In this document: piece after piece, positions 27,303 through 35,903 of the stretch
Layout of the letters: every line of letters starts with the position of its first letter
Numbering within the stretch: the stretch's first letter is position 1
DNA from: Leptolyngbyaceae cyanobacterium JSC-12
GTDB taxonomy: Bacteria; Cyanobacteriota; Cyanobacteriia; Leptolyngbyales; Leptolyngbyaceae
NCBI GenBank assembly: GCA_000309945.1
Contig: CM001633.1
Coordinates: 4,939,793 to 5,003,792 of the forward strand
DNA length: 64,000 nucleotides
Reading direction: 5' to 3'
The notes under the pieces: model-generated
What the model was told of the DNA's origin: nothing
Databases searched by the model: none
What the model saw: only the letters and a program-made list of their open reading frames with translations
Translations under genes and position numbers: made by a program

Positions 27303-27908
27303 TTAATTGTAGTCTCGCCATACATGAACCAACGCTCCCTGCACATCGACTTGAGAAGCAGGCACTTCAATCGGCTCGTAAGTTTTGTTAGCAGGTTGCA
27401 GGGTTACTTTGTTGCCTTTGCGATGGAAGTATTTTAACGTCGTCTGATCTTGCACTCTGGCAGCAACAATCGTGCCATTCTTGAGAGATTTGGGATCGGA
27501 TACAGGCTTGAGGATAACAATGTCACCACTGTCGATCATGGCATCGATCATGCTGTCTCCCCGGACTCGCAGGGCAAAGTAGGTTGGCTTGAGTGACAAT
27601 CCTGCCAAGTCTAAATATTCGACGTCGCTATCTGGGAAGGTATCGACCAGGCTCCCAGCCGCGATCGCCCCTAAAATTGGTACCCCGCGTTTTGCTTCCT
27701 GAGTCAGGCGGATAGTTCGCGCTTTACCCTCTGTCCATTCAATGTACCCCTTTGCACGCAAATGCTCCAGCCGACTCTGAACAGGAGCAGGCGAGCGTAA
27801 CCCCATCGCTTTCATCATCTGCCGAATTGAAGGTGGATACTGGTTGTTTCGAATGTATTCCACCAGCCAATCGTAGAGTTCCTGTTGGGCATCAGTAAGG
27901 GGTTCCAT
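27303..27908 (-). CDS. lexA: LexA repressor
   Basis: A 201-residue repressor/protease. The N-terminal winged helix reads PPSIRQMMKAMGLRSPAPVQ. The self-cleavage site is a conventional Ala-Gly pair in GAIAAGSLVDTF, and the Ser-Lys dyad lies in VRGDSMIDAMI and TTLKYFHRKG. Since both the cleavage site and the dyad are present, it should be RecA-inducible, unlike LexA of Synechocystis 6803, which lacks these residues. A near-consensus SOS box lies 28 bp upstream, suggesting autoregulation. Confidence 0.95.
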   Translation of the reverse strand: MEPLTDAQQELYDWLVEYIRNNQYPPSIRQMMKAMGLRSPAPVQSRLEHLRAKGYIEWTEGKARTIRLTQEAKRGVPILGAIAAGSLVDTFPDSDVEYLDLAGLSLKPTYFALRVRGDSMIDAMIDSGDIVILKPVSDPKSLKNGTIVAARVQDQTTLKYFHRKGNKVTLQPANKTYEPIEVPASQVDVQGALVHVWRDYN

Positions 27909-27936
27909 AGGGATTTGACCAGAATATGGGTACTTT

Positions 27937-27950
27937 GATACACTTGTACC
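27937..27950 (-). promoter_or_regulatory. Candidate LexA box
   Basis: On the minus strand GGTACAAGTGTATC matches the cyanobacterial SOS consensus RGTACNNNDGTWCB at all fixed positions but one (GTAT for GTWC). It lies 28 bp upstream of the lexA start, the expected place for autoregulation. Consensus recalled from work on Anabaena; binding not shown. Confidence 0.45.
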
Positions 27951-28010
27951 ACGTATTTTCTGTGCCTGTCTACCCTTTAGGCAATTTATTCTGTAAAGCC
28001 TAGTAAATTT

Positions 28011-28934
28011 TTACTCTACCCCTAATAGGCTGGCAATTAGTGCTTGCTGGGCGTGCATTCGGTTTTCTGCTTGATCCCAAACACGAGATTGGCTGCCCTC
28101 AATTACACTATCGGTAATTTCTTCGCCACGATGGGCAGGCAGGCAGTGCAGCACGATCGCCGATTGGTCAGCATGGGTCATTAAGGCTTCGTTCACCTGG
28201 TAAGGTTGAAAGACTGGAATGCGAGACTCTGCAGTGTTTTCTTGCCCCATGCTTGCCCACACGTCGGTATAAACAACCTGAGCACCTTTCACCGCTTTGA
28301 TAGGATCTGTAGTAATGGTGATTTCGCTGCGATCGCCACTGATTGCTTTGGCTTTCTGAACGATCTCATCTAGCGGTTGGTAGTTATCAGGTGCAGCAAT
28401 TCGCACATTGACACCTGCCAGCGCACTGCCCAACAGCAGAGAATGGGCCATATTGTTGCTACCGTCTCCAACGTAGGTCAGGGTGATGCCAGCCAATGTA
28501 TTGAAGGATTCTTGAATGGTTTGCAGGTCGGCTAAAACCTGGCAGGGATGCTCCAGATCAGTCAGCGCATTGATGACGGGAATGGTGGTGTAGCTGGCAA
28601 AAGTTTCTAAATCGTGTTGATTAAAGGTGCGAATCGCTACGATATCCAGATAACGATCTAAAACACGAGCAGTATCAATGAGGGGTTCTCCTCGGCTCAC
28701 TTGAGTCACGCTGGGGTTCAGGTCAAGCACCTGCCCACCCAAGCGATACATAGCAGCAGAGAAACTGACACGAGTTCTGGTTGAAGCTTTATAGAACAGT
28801 AAGCCCAAGATTTTTTGACACTTAAGGTGAATCTTTCCTGACTTCAGTTCAGCCGCCAGATTCAGTAACCCATGCAGTTCGTCAGTTGTGAGATCCGCCA
28901 TGCTGAGCAGATCTCGTCCAATCAGTGCCCCCAT
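28011..28934 (-). CDS. argF: Ornithine carbamoyltransferase
   Basis: A 307-residue enzyme that makes citrulline from ornithine and carbamoyl phosphate in arginine synthesis. The carbamoyl-phosphate loop STRTRVSFSAAMYRLGG and the ornithine-side motif VLHCLPAHRGEEI are complete; DLEHPCQVLADLQTI is the other phosphate/carbamoyl signature. Length and start (MGALIGRDLLSMADL) are normal. It stands between lexA and the cobA-hemD fusion on the same strand, with gaps of ~100 bp, so separate promoters are likely. Confidence 0.97.
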   Translation of the reverse strand: MGALIGRDLLSMADLTTDELHGLLNLAAELKSGKIHLKCQKILGLLFYKASTRTRVSFSAAMYRLGGQVLDLNPSVTQVSRGEPLIDTARVLDRYLDIVAIRTFNQHDLETFASYTTIPVINALTDLEHPCQVLADLQTIQESFNTLAGITLTYVGDGSNNMAHSLLLGSALAGVNVRIAAPDNYQPLDEIVQKAKAISGDRSEITITTDPIKAVKGAQVVYTDVWASMGQENTAESRIPVFQPYQVNEALMTHADQSAIVLHCLPAHRGEEITDSVIEGSQSRVWDQAENRMHAQQALIASLLGVE

Positions 28935-29030
28935 TGGATTGAGTCCTTTTCAAAACTGTCTAAAACCCTACCAAATCCTGATAGGTTAGCCTAGTCAAAA
29001 CCCCGTTCGGTTCGTCAAGGTTTCATAAAC

Positions 29031-31283
29031 TCAAGAGGACGCAGGGCGATCGCTCTCAGAGGGTTCATAGTCATCTTGCTCAATCACCGCCTGAATTTCA
29101 GCAATAAGCTGGGCTTCGGCAGTTAAAAATTCCTGGGTTTTGGGGTCTAGCTGTGCCTGAAGCGTGTCTAAACTGTCAGGAGATTCTGCTTCAGCAACCA
29201 GTTCAACGTCAATCACTGAATCGGCGATCGCAATTTCTGAGAATATCTCTGATTCAATGGCTTCCAAATGATTCTCAGATTCAAGCGTTGGCTCTGCAAC
29301 AGAAGTCTCTGAGGCTAAAACGGCTTCTGCTCCAGGCAGGTTTTCATCTGGTTGATTAAATGTTGCTGTAGGAGAATCTTCAACGACCGTTGCTTCTGGG
29401 ACAAACTCAACGGTTGCACCGGCAGAATCTTCAACAGTTACCATTTCTAAACTGGCAACTGCATTTGCAGGTTCAGTCACTTCTGGCAAAGGAGATGTTT
29501 CAGGTGAATCAGTTGAATCAGGTGAAATAGATTCTGTACCTTCTGCGATTGCAGTTGCTTCGGCTGGCTCTGCCATTGCCCACTTGATAATTGCAGCCGT
29601 TAACCCTTCCAGGGTGTATTCCTCCGCCTCAATATCCACCCGTCCTAGAAGGGCTTGACAACTGGCACTGGTTTGCGGACCGATGGAAGCAATGCCAACG
29701 TCCTTTAGCCAGGTTTGCCAATCGTCGCTGACTGGTTGTAGAAGCTGACAGAAATGCTGCACAGTTTTGGAACTAGCGAAGGTGACAACATCCACTTTGC
29801 GCTTTTGCAAAGCTCTTAAGGCAGGTGGGGCGATCGCATCCGGGCAACGGGATTCATATGCCGCTACTTCGCGTACTTTTGCCCCCTGGCTGGTAAATTC
29901 TTTCACCAACACTTCGCGCCCGCCGCTTTCCACACGGGGAAACAGAACTCGCAAGCCAGCCAGTGGTTCTGGAAAATTAGCTACCAGCGAATCGGCAACA
30001 AAGTGGGGTGGCACAAAGTCAGGTTGAATTCCCAGTTTAAGCAAACGTTGTGCCGTTTTTTCACCCACTACCGCAATCTTGATATTCGTTGAGAAAGTTC
30101 GCTCTCCGGTAATTTCTTCTAGTCGTTGGAAAAAATAATCTACTCCATTGGTGGAGGTCAAGATTAGCCAGTCGAAATCCTCAATGGCTGCGATCGCCCG
30201 ATCAAGATCTCGCCAGCTAGACGGTGGTCCAATCTCCAGCGTTGGCATTTCGATTACTCGTGCCCCCTGTTCCTCCAGCAAACTGGTGAACTGGTTGGAT
30301 TGACTGGCAGCACGAGTCACAAGAATAGTTTTGTCGGCAAGGGGAAGGAGAGATGGGGAGATGGGGAGATGGGGAGATGGGGAGGAAGAGGAGTCAGGAG
30401 TTGGGGAATTGGGGATGGGGGATGAGGAGGGAGGAGGTGAGGAGGACAACTTCCTCTGATCTGCTCTGTCTCCCCCTGCTCCTTTACTTCCCTCGCCTCT
30501 TACTTCTCGCCTTCTGGCTTCTGGCTTCTGACTTCTGGCTTCTGATGTTTGCCCGCCTTGCTCCCCAATGTAGGTTCGCAGCTTAACTACTTCACCCACA
30601 ACAATGACACAGGGAGATAGGGGAATTCCGGCTGTTTTATCCAAAATGGTGTTGAGGGTGCCATCCCAGATTTGCTGCTGCTGCCGTCCGGCGTAACGAA
30701 TGATGGCGATGGGAGTGTAGGGCGATCTCCCATGTCCGCGTAAGCGACGCACAATTTCAGGGAGAGTACGCCCCCCCATGAGAAATACTAATGTATCGAG
30801 TTTGGTCAGCGAGACCCAATTCAATGCATCTGGATTGTGGGCAGTAACTACGGTAAAACTCTGGCTCAATTGCGGGTCAGTGAGAGGGATGCCTGCCATA
30901 AGGGGGGCAACCAGGGCGGAAGAGAGTCCTGGAACAATCTCAAACTCACAATCAGCCTGTTTTAATGCACCAATTTCAGATTGTGCTCGCCCAAAAATAA
31001 ATGGGTCGCCATTTTTCAGCCGCACTACCAACTTTCCCTGCTGGCAGTGCTTAACCAGCAGTCGATTAATTTCAGATTGGGGAGTGCTGGGCTGTCCGCC
31101 GCGTTTGCCCACATCCAGTTTTAAGCAGGTTTCAGGCACTAGTTCGATCAACTCGCCATCCACCAGCGCATCGTATACCAGCACTTCTGCCTGCGCCAAA
31201 ATTTCCCGCGCCTGTACGGTCAGATAGGCGGCATCTCCGGGACCGGAGCCAACCAGGTAGACTTTGCCTGCTCGTTCAGCCAT
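29031..31283 (-). CDS. cobA-hemD: Fused uroporphyrinogen-III C-methyltransferase / uroporphyrinogen-III synthase
   Basis: A 750-residue bifunctional protein. Residues 1-245 are the SAM-dependent methyltransferase (VYLVGSGPGDAAYLTVQA, RLKNGDPFIFGRAQSEI), which makes precorrin-2 for siroheme and cobalamin. Residues ~320-570 are the HemD cyclase (KTILVTRAASQSNQFTSLL, LILTSTNGVDYFFQRL), which closes hydroxymethylbilane to uroporphyrinogen III. Such fusions are known in cyanobacteria. Two parts are odd: a linker (~245-320) encoded by low-complexity repeat DNA, and an acidic, Ala/Glu/Ser-rich C-terminal extension of ~180 residues with no recognised domain. The protein therefore sits at the heme/chlorophyll/siroheme branch point. 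Confidence 0.93.
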   Translation of the reverse strand: MAERAGKVYLVGSGPGDAAYLTVQAREILAQAEVLVYDALVDGELIELVPETCLKLDVGKRGGQPSTPQSEINRLLVKHCQQGKLVVRLKNGDPFIFGRAQSEIGALKQADCEFEIVPGLSSALVAPLMAGIPLTDPQLSQSFTVVTAHNPDALNWVSLTKLDTLVFLMGGRTLPEIVRRLRGHGRSPYTPIAIIRYAGRQQQQIWDGTLNTILDKTAGIPLSPCVIVVGEVVKLRTYIGEQGGQTSEARSQKPEARRREVRGEGSKGAGGDRADQRKLSSSPPPSSSPIPNSPTPDSSSSPSPHLPISPSLLPLADKTILVTRAASQSNQFTSLLEEQGARVIEMPTLEIGPPSSWRDLDRAIAAIEDFDWLILTSTNGVDYFFQRLEEITGERTFSTNIKIAVVGEKTAQRLLKLGIQPDFVPPHFVADSLVANFPEPLAGLRVLFPRVESGGREVLVKEFTSQGAKVREVAAYESRCPDAIAPPALRALQKRKVDVVTFASSKTVQHFCQLLQPVSDDWQTWLKDVGIASIGPQTSASCQALLGRVDIEAEEYTLEGLTAAIIKWAMAEPAEATAIAEGTESISPDSTDSPETSPLPEVTEPANAVASLEMVTVEDSAGATVEFVPEATVVEDSPTATFNQPDENLPGAEAVLASETSVAEPTLESENHLEAIESEIFSEIAIADSVIDVELVAEAESPDSLDTLQAQLDPKTQEFLTAEAQLIAEIQAVIEQDDYEPSESDRPASS
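30341..30545. repeat. Low-complexity repeat inside the cobA-hemD linker
   Basis: On the plus strand GGGGAGAT-type octamers repeat four times in tandem at about 30350-30382, passing into G/A-rich text. A second family, CTTCTGGCTTCTGG-type heptads, lies at 30510-30545. Both types are familiar in cyanobacterial intergenic DNA. Here they stay in frame and encode a Ser/Pro-rich linker (SSSPPPSSSPIPNSPTPDSS) next to a basic stretch (SEARSQKPEARRREVRGEGS). Confidence 0.8.
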
Positions 31284-31433
31284 ACCCTCTTTACTCTATT
31301 GATCTGCTGTGTTCTAGTTTAGGCGCTGGATTGCATTATCTGCTGGAATTTCAAGTCGTGGTGTGGCTTCATCGTCACAAGCTGGCTGAAAATTCGGTAT
31401 GGTATCGGTGCAGCGCGATCGCAGGAGGGAGAC

Positions 31434-32309
31434 ATGAAAATTGGCTTTATCGGCACAGGTTTAATGGGATTGCCCATGGCAGAACGTATTCTAAATGCCC
31501 AATTTCCGTTGATTGCCTACAATCGCACTACAGCCAAGCTAGCACCGTTGCAGCAAGCAGGAGCCGAACTTGCCCATTCGCCAGAAGCGTTGATTCGCTC
31601 TGTAGATTGCATTGTGTTGATGGTGACCAATGCCGAGGCAGTTCGAGCAATGGTGTTATCTGAAACCAGCCGAACTGAACTAGTTGGCAAAACGGTAATC
31701 CAGATGGGGACGATCGCTCCGGCTGAAAGTCGTGCCTTGTGCGAAGCAATAATTGCCGCTGGGGGAGACTACCTGGAAGCACCTGTGTTGGGCAGCATTC
31801 CCGAAGCCAAAACTGGAAACCTGATCGTAATGGTGGGCAGTACGCCAGCACAGTTTGAGCAATGGCAACCTGTTTTGCGTTGCTTTGGAGCAGAACCGTT
31901 GCGCGTAGGAGAGGTGGGAACTGCGGCTGCTATCAAACTAGCACTGAATCAACTGATTGGTTCCTTAACCTCTGCCTTTGCCACCAGTCTGGGCTTTGTG
32001 CAGCAGCAAGGAGCCGACGTAGACGTATTTATGCAAATCTTGCGGGGGAGTGCCTTGTATGCCCCCACCTTCGACAAAAAGCTGCAGCGTATGCTAGAAC
32101 ACAACTACGCTAATCCCAATTTCCCAACAAAGCACTTACTGAAAGATACGGAACTGTTTTTGCAGGAAGCAAAATCGTCCAGCCTCAACTTGGCAATTCC
32201 TGAAGCAGTACAAGGGATTTTGGAACAGGCGATGCATCAAGGTTTGGCAGATAAGGATTATTGTGCGTTGTTTTCAGTGGTTATTTCAGAAACGATGCAC
32301 CGTTTGTGA
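31434..32309 (+). CDS. NAD(P)-dependent oxidoreductase (beta-hydroxyacid dehydrogenase family)
   Basis: A 291-residue protein of the 3-hydroxyisobutyrate/6-phosphogluconate dehydrogenase-like family. The N-terminus has the Rossmann motif IGFIGTGLMGLPMAERIL. VLGSIPEAKTGNLIVMVGS is the substrate-binding signature, and the catalytic Lys is in AAIKLALNQLIGS. FPTKHLLKDTELFLQEAK is the conserved dimer helix region. It is most like the glyoxylate/succinic-semialdehyde reductase subgroup, which is a guess. Start ATG with GGAGG 6 bp upstream. It is divergent from cobA-hemD. Confidence 0.9.
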   Translation: MKIGFIGTGLMGLPMAERILNAQFPLIAYNRTTAKLAPLQQAGAELAHSPEALIRSVDCIVLMVTNAEAVRAMVLSETSRTELVGKTVIQMGTIAPAESRALCEAIIAAGGDYLEAPVLGSIPEAKTGNLIVMVGSTPAQFEQWQPVLRCFGAEPLRVGEVGTAAAIKLALNQLIGSLTSAFATSLGFVQQQGADVDVFMQILRGSALYAPTFDKKLQRMLEHNYANPNFPTKHLLKDTELFLQEAKSSSLNLAIPEAVQGILEQAMHQGLADKDYCALFSVVISETMHRL

Positions 32310-32358
32310 AACTTGCCGTCAGGACTGACTAATGGCTCATGTAGGGCTAAGGATTTTT

Positions 32359-33180
32359 TTATACAGGCAATCGATTAATGTTTTGGTTGGAGCCGATTAC
32401 CACCATTGCCGAGCCGCGTTCTAGGCGTTTGGTCGGCGGCGGATTAATCTCGAATTTACCGTCCTGACTCACTGCCAGCAGGTTTAAGCCGTAGGAGCTA
32501 CGGAGGCGCAATTCAGAAATGGTTTTGCCATCAAATTGATCTGGCACGATGACTTCAACGATGCTGTTGTCGGGATCAAGCTCAAAGCGGTCAAGAATGC
32601 CAGGGCGAGTTAGGGATTGTGCCAGGGCACAACCGCATTCATGTTCTGGAAACACTACATGATCGGCTCCCACTTTTTTGAGCAGTTTCATGTGAACTTC
32701 GGAAGAGGCTTTAGCGACCACATGAGGTACGCCGCCTTCCTTCACGTTCAGCGTTGTGATGATACTTTCTTGCACAAAGTTACCAATCGCTACAATGACC
32801 GTATCCTGTTCAAACACCCCCGCTTCTCGCAAGGCCGAGGGTTGGGTAGAGTCTAACTGGCGAGCATGAGTAGCAATATTGTCTGCCAGAACTTGAGCCA
32901 CTCGTTCTTCATTGGAGTCAATGCAGAGGACATCGTACCCTTGCCGACTGAGGGTAGAGGCAACTGCCCGTCCAAACCGCCCCAACCCAATGACGGCAAA
33001 CTGCTTGTTTTTGCTGTGGCTCCGCAGACTGTGAAAGAAGCTGAGGGATGAAAGATTAACCAATACTGTTTCGGCACCAGACTCTTCAACTGGAAGAAGT
33101 GCCGCCTCCGAATGACGACGATTAAGAATGGGCGATTCCCCAACTTTTGAGGGATAGTTATTTAACTTAACAGAATGCAA
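32359..33180 (-). CDS. ktrA: Ktr potassium uptake regulatory subunit (TrkA-N/TrkA-C)
   Basis: A 273-residue cytoplasmic RCK protein that gates KtrB. The Rossmann motif is QFAVIGLGRFGRAVASTLS with the acidic strand end CIDSNEERV, followed by TrkA-C (ELRLRSSYGLNLLAVSQDG). The family usually starts around NLSSLSFFHSLRS, so the first ~39 residues may not be translated; a TTG at 33063 gives that shorter form. The gene follows ktrB by 31 bp, forming the K+/Na+-dependent Ktr system used in osmotic adaptation. Confidence 0.9.
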   Translation of the reverse strand: MHSVKLNNYPSKVGESPILNRRHSEAALLPVEESGAETVLVNLSSLSFFHSLRSHSKNKQFAVIGLGRFGRAVASTLSRQGYDVLCIDSNEERVAQVLADNIATHARQLDSTQPSALREAGVFEQDTVIVAIGNFVQESIITTLNVKEGGVPHVVAKASSEVHMKLLKKVGADHVVFPEHECGCALAQSLTRPGILDRFELDPDNSIVEVIVPDQFDGKTISELRLRSSYGLNLLAVSQDGKFEINPPPTKRLERGSAMVVIGSNQNINRLPV

Positions 33181-33211
33181 GAATGCGATCGCGATTCTTC
33201 ACAAAATCGTT

Positions 33212-34558
33212 TTAACCAACTAGTAAATTTTCCTCTGGGTAGCGAACAAAACTGGGTTTAGGATCTCCAATCACTGCTGCCATCAGCAGCAATACCCCAA
33301 CTCGCCCAACGTACATCATGGCAACCAGTACCAACTTAGCGAATACGGAAAAGTCTGCATTCAAGGTAATCCCCGTCGAAAGTCCAACTGTTCCAAAAGC
33401 AGATACAGTTTCAAATAAAATCTGGATGAAATCAAACTCTGGATCGGATAGGGAGATCAAAATAGTTCCCAAAATAGCTGTTGCCAATGAACCGACAACA
33501 ACTCCCACCGCCTTCAGAATCAGGGGAAGTGGAATTTGCCGCTCATAAAGGTGCACTTCTTCTCTGCCGCGCAAAATTGCTTTGGTGCAACTAGTGAGTA
33601 TTCGTAATGTGGTGGTTTTGATCCCGCCTGCGGTTCCGCCCGGACTGCCACCAATAAACATTAAGCCAATGGAAATGAATAAGCCTGCCGCAGACATTTT
33701 GCCAACATCAATGGTGTTGAAGCCTGCAGTTCGACAGGTGACGGATTGAAACCAGGCAGCCATGAGGCGTTCTGGGAGGCTTAGGGTTGCCAGGGTCGCA
33801 GAGTTTCGTGCTTCAACAAATAAAAAGGCGATCGTTCCAACTGTCAGCAAAATCAGTGTGGTGCTAACAGCGACCTTGAAGTTCAAGGATAGAATAATCT
33901 GGCGAGGTTTTCTGAGAATCCGCTCGTTGAGCCATAGGTACATTTCAAAAATCACTTCATAGCCGATGCCCCCAAAGATGACTAATCCTGGAATGATCAG
34001 GTTGACCAGCGGTGAAGCCCGGTAGCTCATCAGATTGTCGGAAAACAAACTAAAGCCTGCGTTATTCCAGGCACTAACGCTATGGAAGACAGCTAGCCAG
34101 AGCGAGGAATCTAACCCATGTTTGGGCATAAACGCGATTAGCAGTAGTAATGCCCCCGTGATTTCAAAAATTAGAGTGGTGGCAATGATGGATCGCATTA
34201 GCATACTCACCCCATTCAACTCACTGCGATCTAGTGCTTGCTGCATTGCGACCTTTTGCCTTAGCCCCATCTTGCGCCCTAGCAGCAGCAAGAGAAAGGT
34301 GTTTGCAGTCATGTATCCTAATCCGCCAATCTGAATCAGCGCAATGATAAAAATATGCCCCCAAGTGGAAAAATAAGTCGCTGTGTCTACAACGATGTGC
34401 CCAGTAACACATACTGCTGAGGTAGCTGTAAACAGCCCTACAATGATGTTGTCCCAAGAGAAGGTGCCAGTTGCCGTGGAAAAAGGCATGGATAGGAGCA
34501 GCGTCCCAGCAGCAATTACTGCAAGAAACCCAAGACAGATAGTACGAGAGACGGTCAT
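33212..34558 (-). CDS. ktrB: Ktr potassium transporter membrane subunit
   Basis: A 448-residue TrkH/KtrB-family channel with about ten membrane spans and four pore loops. Selectivity-filter glycines are recognisable in TATSAVCVTGHIVV, SVSAWNNAGFSLF, SVTCRTAGFNTID and SAFGTVGLSTGIT. GGSPGGTAGGIKTTTLRIL is the conserved cytoplasmic loop that includes the gating region. It is first in the ktrB-ktrA operon. It takes up K+ with Na+ coupling in Synechocystis. Confidence 0.94.
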   Translation of the reverse strand: MTVSRTICLGFLAVIAAGTLLLSMPFSTATGTFSWDNIIVGLFTATSAVCVTGHIVVDTATYFSTWGHIFIIALIQIGGLGYMTANTFLLLLLGRKMGLRQKVAMQQALDRSELNGVSMLMRSIIATTLIFEITGALLLLIAFMPKHGLDSSLWLAVFHSVSAWNNAGFSLFSDNLMSYRASPLVNLIIPGLVIFGGIGYEVIFEMYLWLNERILRKPRQIILSLNFKVAVSTTLILLTVGTIAFLFVEARNSATLATLSLPERLMAAWFQSVTCRTAGFNTIDVGKMSAAGLFISIGLMFIGGSPGGTAGGIKTTTLRILTSCTKAILRGREEVHLYERQIPLPLILKAVGVVVGSLATAILGTILISLSDPEFDFIQILFETVSAFGTVGLSTGITLNADFSVFAKLVLVAMMYVGRVGVLLLMAAVIGDPKPSFVRYPEENLLVG

Positions 34559-34588
34559 GCGGCGATCGCTAGCAAAATAATAAGCACC

Positions 34589-35233
34589 CTATTGTTGCAC
34601 TTTCTTTCCGCCCCCTACCTCCCAAGCTGCCTGGAAAAAGTCACGTTCACACAACATGGCATAGCGATAGCTAGAATAAGCAGTTGGCACAGGAGCTGCA
34701 TACCGTTCAATTAAATTTTCCAGTTGCACAGTTAAATCGGCGAACCCCTCGCTACTGTATGTTTGAATCCAATCTCTGTAGGCATGGTCTGGAATTCCTG
34801 GTTTCGCCAATTCTTTTCCCAAAAACAAGTACAGGCGCATACAGGGTGCCATTGCGACGGCTGTCATGCCAATATCCTGACTCCATGCCGTTGCCAGCAA
34901 AAAATGGGTGTACCGGTAGGTCGCGGGTCCAGGTTCGATCTGCTGCAAATCCACGCCCCACCTTGCCGCATATCGGCGATGCAGGCGCAATTCTTCCAAG
35001 ATCCCACTAGCCAGAGAATGAAATACCTCAAACCCGCTCAAGTCAGTCGATTTCGCAGCAGCAATGCTGTATGCCTGAGCAAAGGCAGTCAGAAAGAAAG
35101 CATCTTGCCCAATGTAGTAAGTAAAGATTGGTTTTGGCAAACTCCCATCGCCGATGCCCTGCACAAAGGGATGATGCAAACACGCGATCGCCAAATCCTG
35201 ATTCGTTTGCCATAAGCTTTCAGAAATTGTCAT
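34589..35233 (-). CDS. tenA: TenA family thiaminase II-like protein
   Basis: A 214-residue all-helical protein. The ATG at 35233 gives MTISESLWQTNQDLAI; an earlier start adds five residues. The motif MAPCMRLYLFLGKEL has the active-site Cys of the TenA_C class and the C-terminal Glu is in LCERDFFQAAW. YYIGQDAFFLTAFAQAYSIA is the pyrimidine pocket helix. TenA hydrolyses aminopyrimidine breakdown products of thiamin for salvage. It lies 30 bp downstream of ktrB's start codon and upstream-facing, divergent from a lipoprotein gene. Confidence 0.9.
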   Translation of the reverse strand: MTISESLWQTNQDLAIACLHHPFVQGIGDGSLPKPIFTYYIGQDAFFLTAFAQAYSIAAAKSTDLSGFEVFHSLASGILEELRLHRRYAARWGVDLQQIEPGPATYRYTHFLLATAWSQDIGMTAVAMAPCMRLYLFLGKELAKPGIPDHAYRDWIQTYSSEGFADLTVQLENLIERYAAPVPTAYSSYRYAMLCERDFFQAAWEVGGGKKVQQ

Positions 35234-35264
35234 CGTGATAAATTTCACCTACCACTGTGTCAGA

Positions 35265-35852
35265 ATGAACCTTTCCCATGCTCTCAAATTGAGTGCCTAC
35301 TGCCTAGCTATACTGCTAGCAAGTTGTCAAGCGGCTCCTCCAACCCCCCCCAGTTCTCTCTCGCTGTCATCCCCCAGTCCTACCCCATCTCCGTCTCCTG
35401 TGCTTGCTTCTCCAGTCAAATCAGAGGCGGTCAAAACGTTTGAGAAACGGCTGCGAGGTGAGCTGATTAAAAAATCCGGAATTACTGTTCAAACAGTAAG
35501 TTGTCCGGCGCAGGTAGATGTGACAACCAAAGCTCCTTTCTCCTGTCAGGCAACGGTAGAAGGAAAAACCTTTACCATTGCAGTGAACCCCAAAAGCAAC
35601 GCCAAAACGGACAAAAATGAACTACGTTGGAACACTCAGGGAGTTTTAGTTTTACCTAAATTAGAGCAAACCATTCGCCAGGGAATTCAGCAACAATTTC
35701 GGCTGGATGTAAAAACCAACTGCGGTGGCACAGTGCGAATTGTGCAACCTGGAGAGACGTTTCAATGTAAAGTCACTGATAGCCGTGGACAAACCAGACC
35801 CGTGACAGTCCAAGTGGATGATGCGCAGGGAAATGTGACGTGGAGATTGTAA
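35265..35852 (+). CDS. DUF4333-type lipoprotein
   Basis: About 195 residues from the ATG giving MNLSHALKLSAYCLAILLAS. A lipobox (LLASC) follows the hydrophobic segment, so the protein should be lipid-modified at that Cys. A Ser/Pro spacer (~30 residues) leads to two DUF4333-like copies: VQTVSCPAQVDVTTKAPFSC and VKTNCGGTVRIVQPGETFQC, each with a Cys pair likely to form a disulfide. Function unknown; anchored outside the cytoplasmic membrane. A longer frame upstream of this ATG overlaps the tenA start and is not needed. Confidence 0.85.
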   Translation: MNLSHALKLSAYCLAILLASCQAAPPTPPSSLSLSSPSPTPSPSPVLASPVKSEAVKTFEKRLRGELIKKSGITVQTVSCPAQVDVTTKAPFSCQATVEGKTFTIAVNPKSNAKTDKNELRWNTQGVLVLPKLEQTIRQGIQQQFRLDVKTNCGGTVRIVQPGETFQCKVTDSRGQTRPVTVQVDDAQGNVTWRL

Positions 35853-35903
35853 AAGGGGAACCGGGAATTGGAGCACGCTAGTGTAGGTGAGAGTAACCAA
35901 CAG

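Noticed and set aside
30353-30586. Plus-strand frame across the G/A-rich repeats as a gene
   Set aside because: It is the complement of the low-complexity linker of cobA-hemD; composition alone keeps it open.
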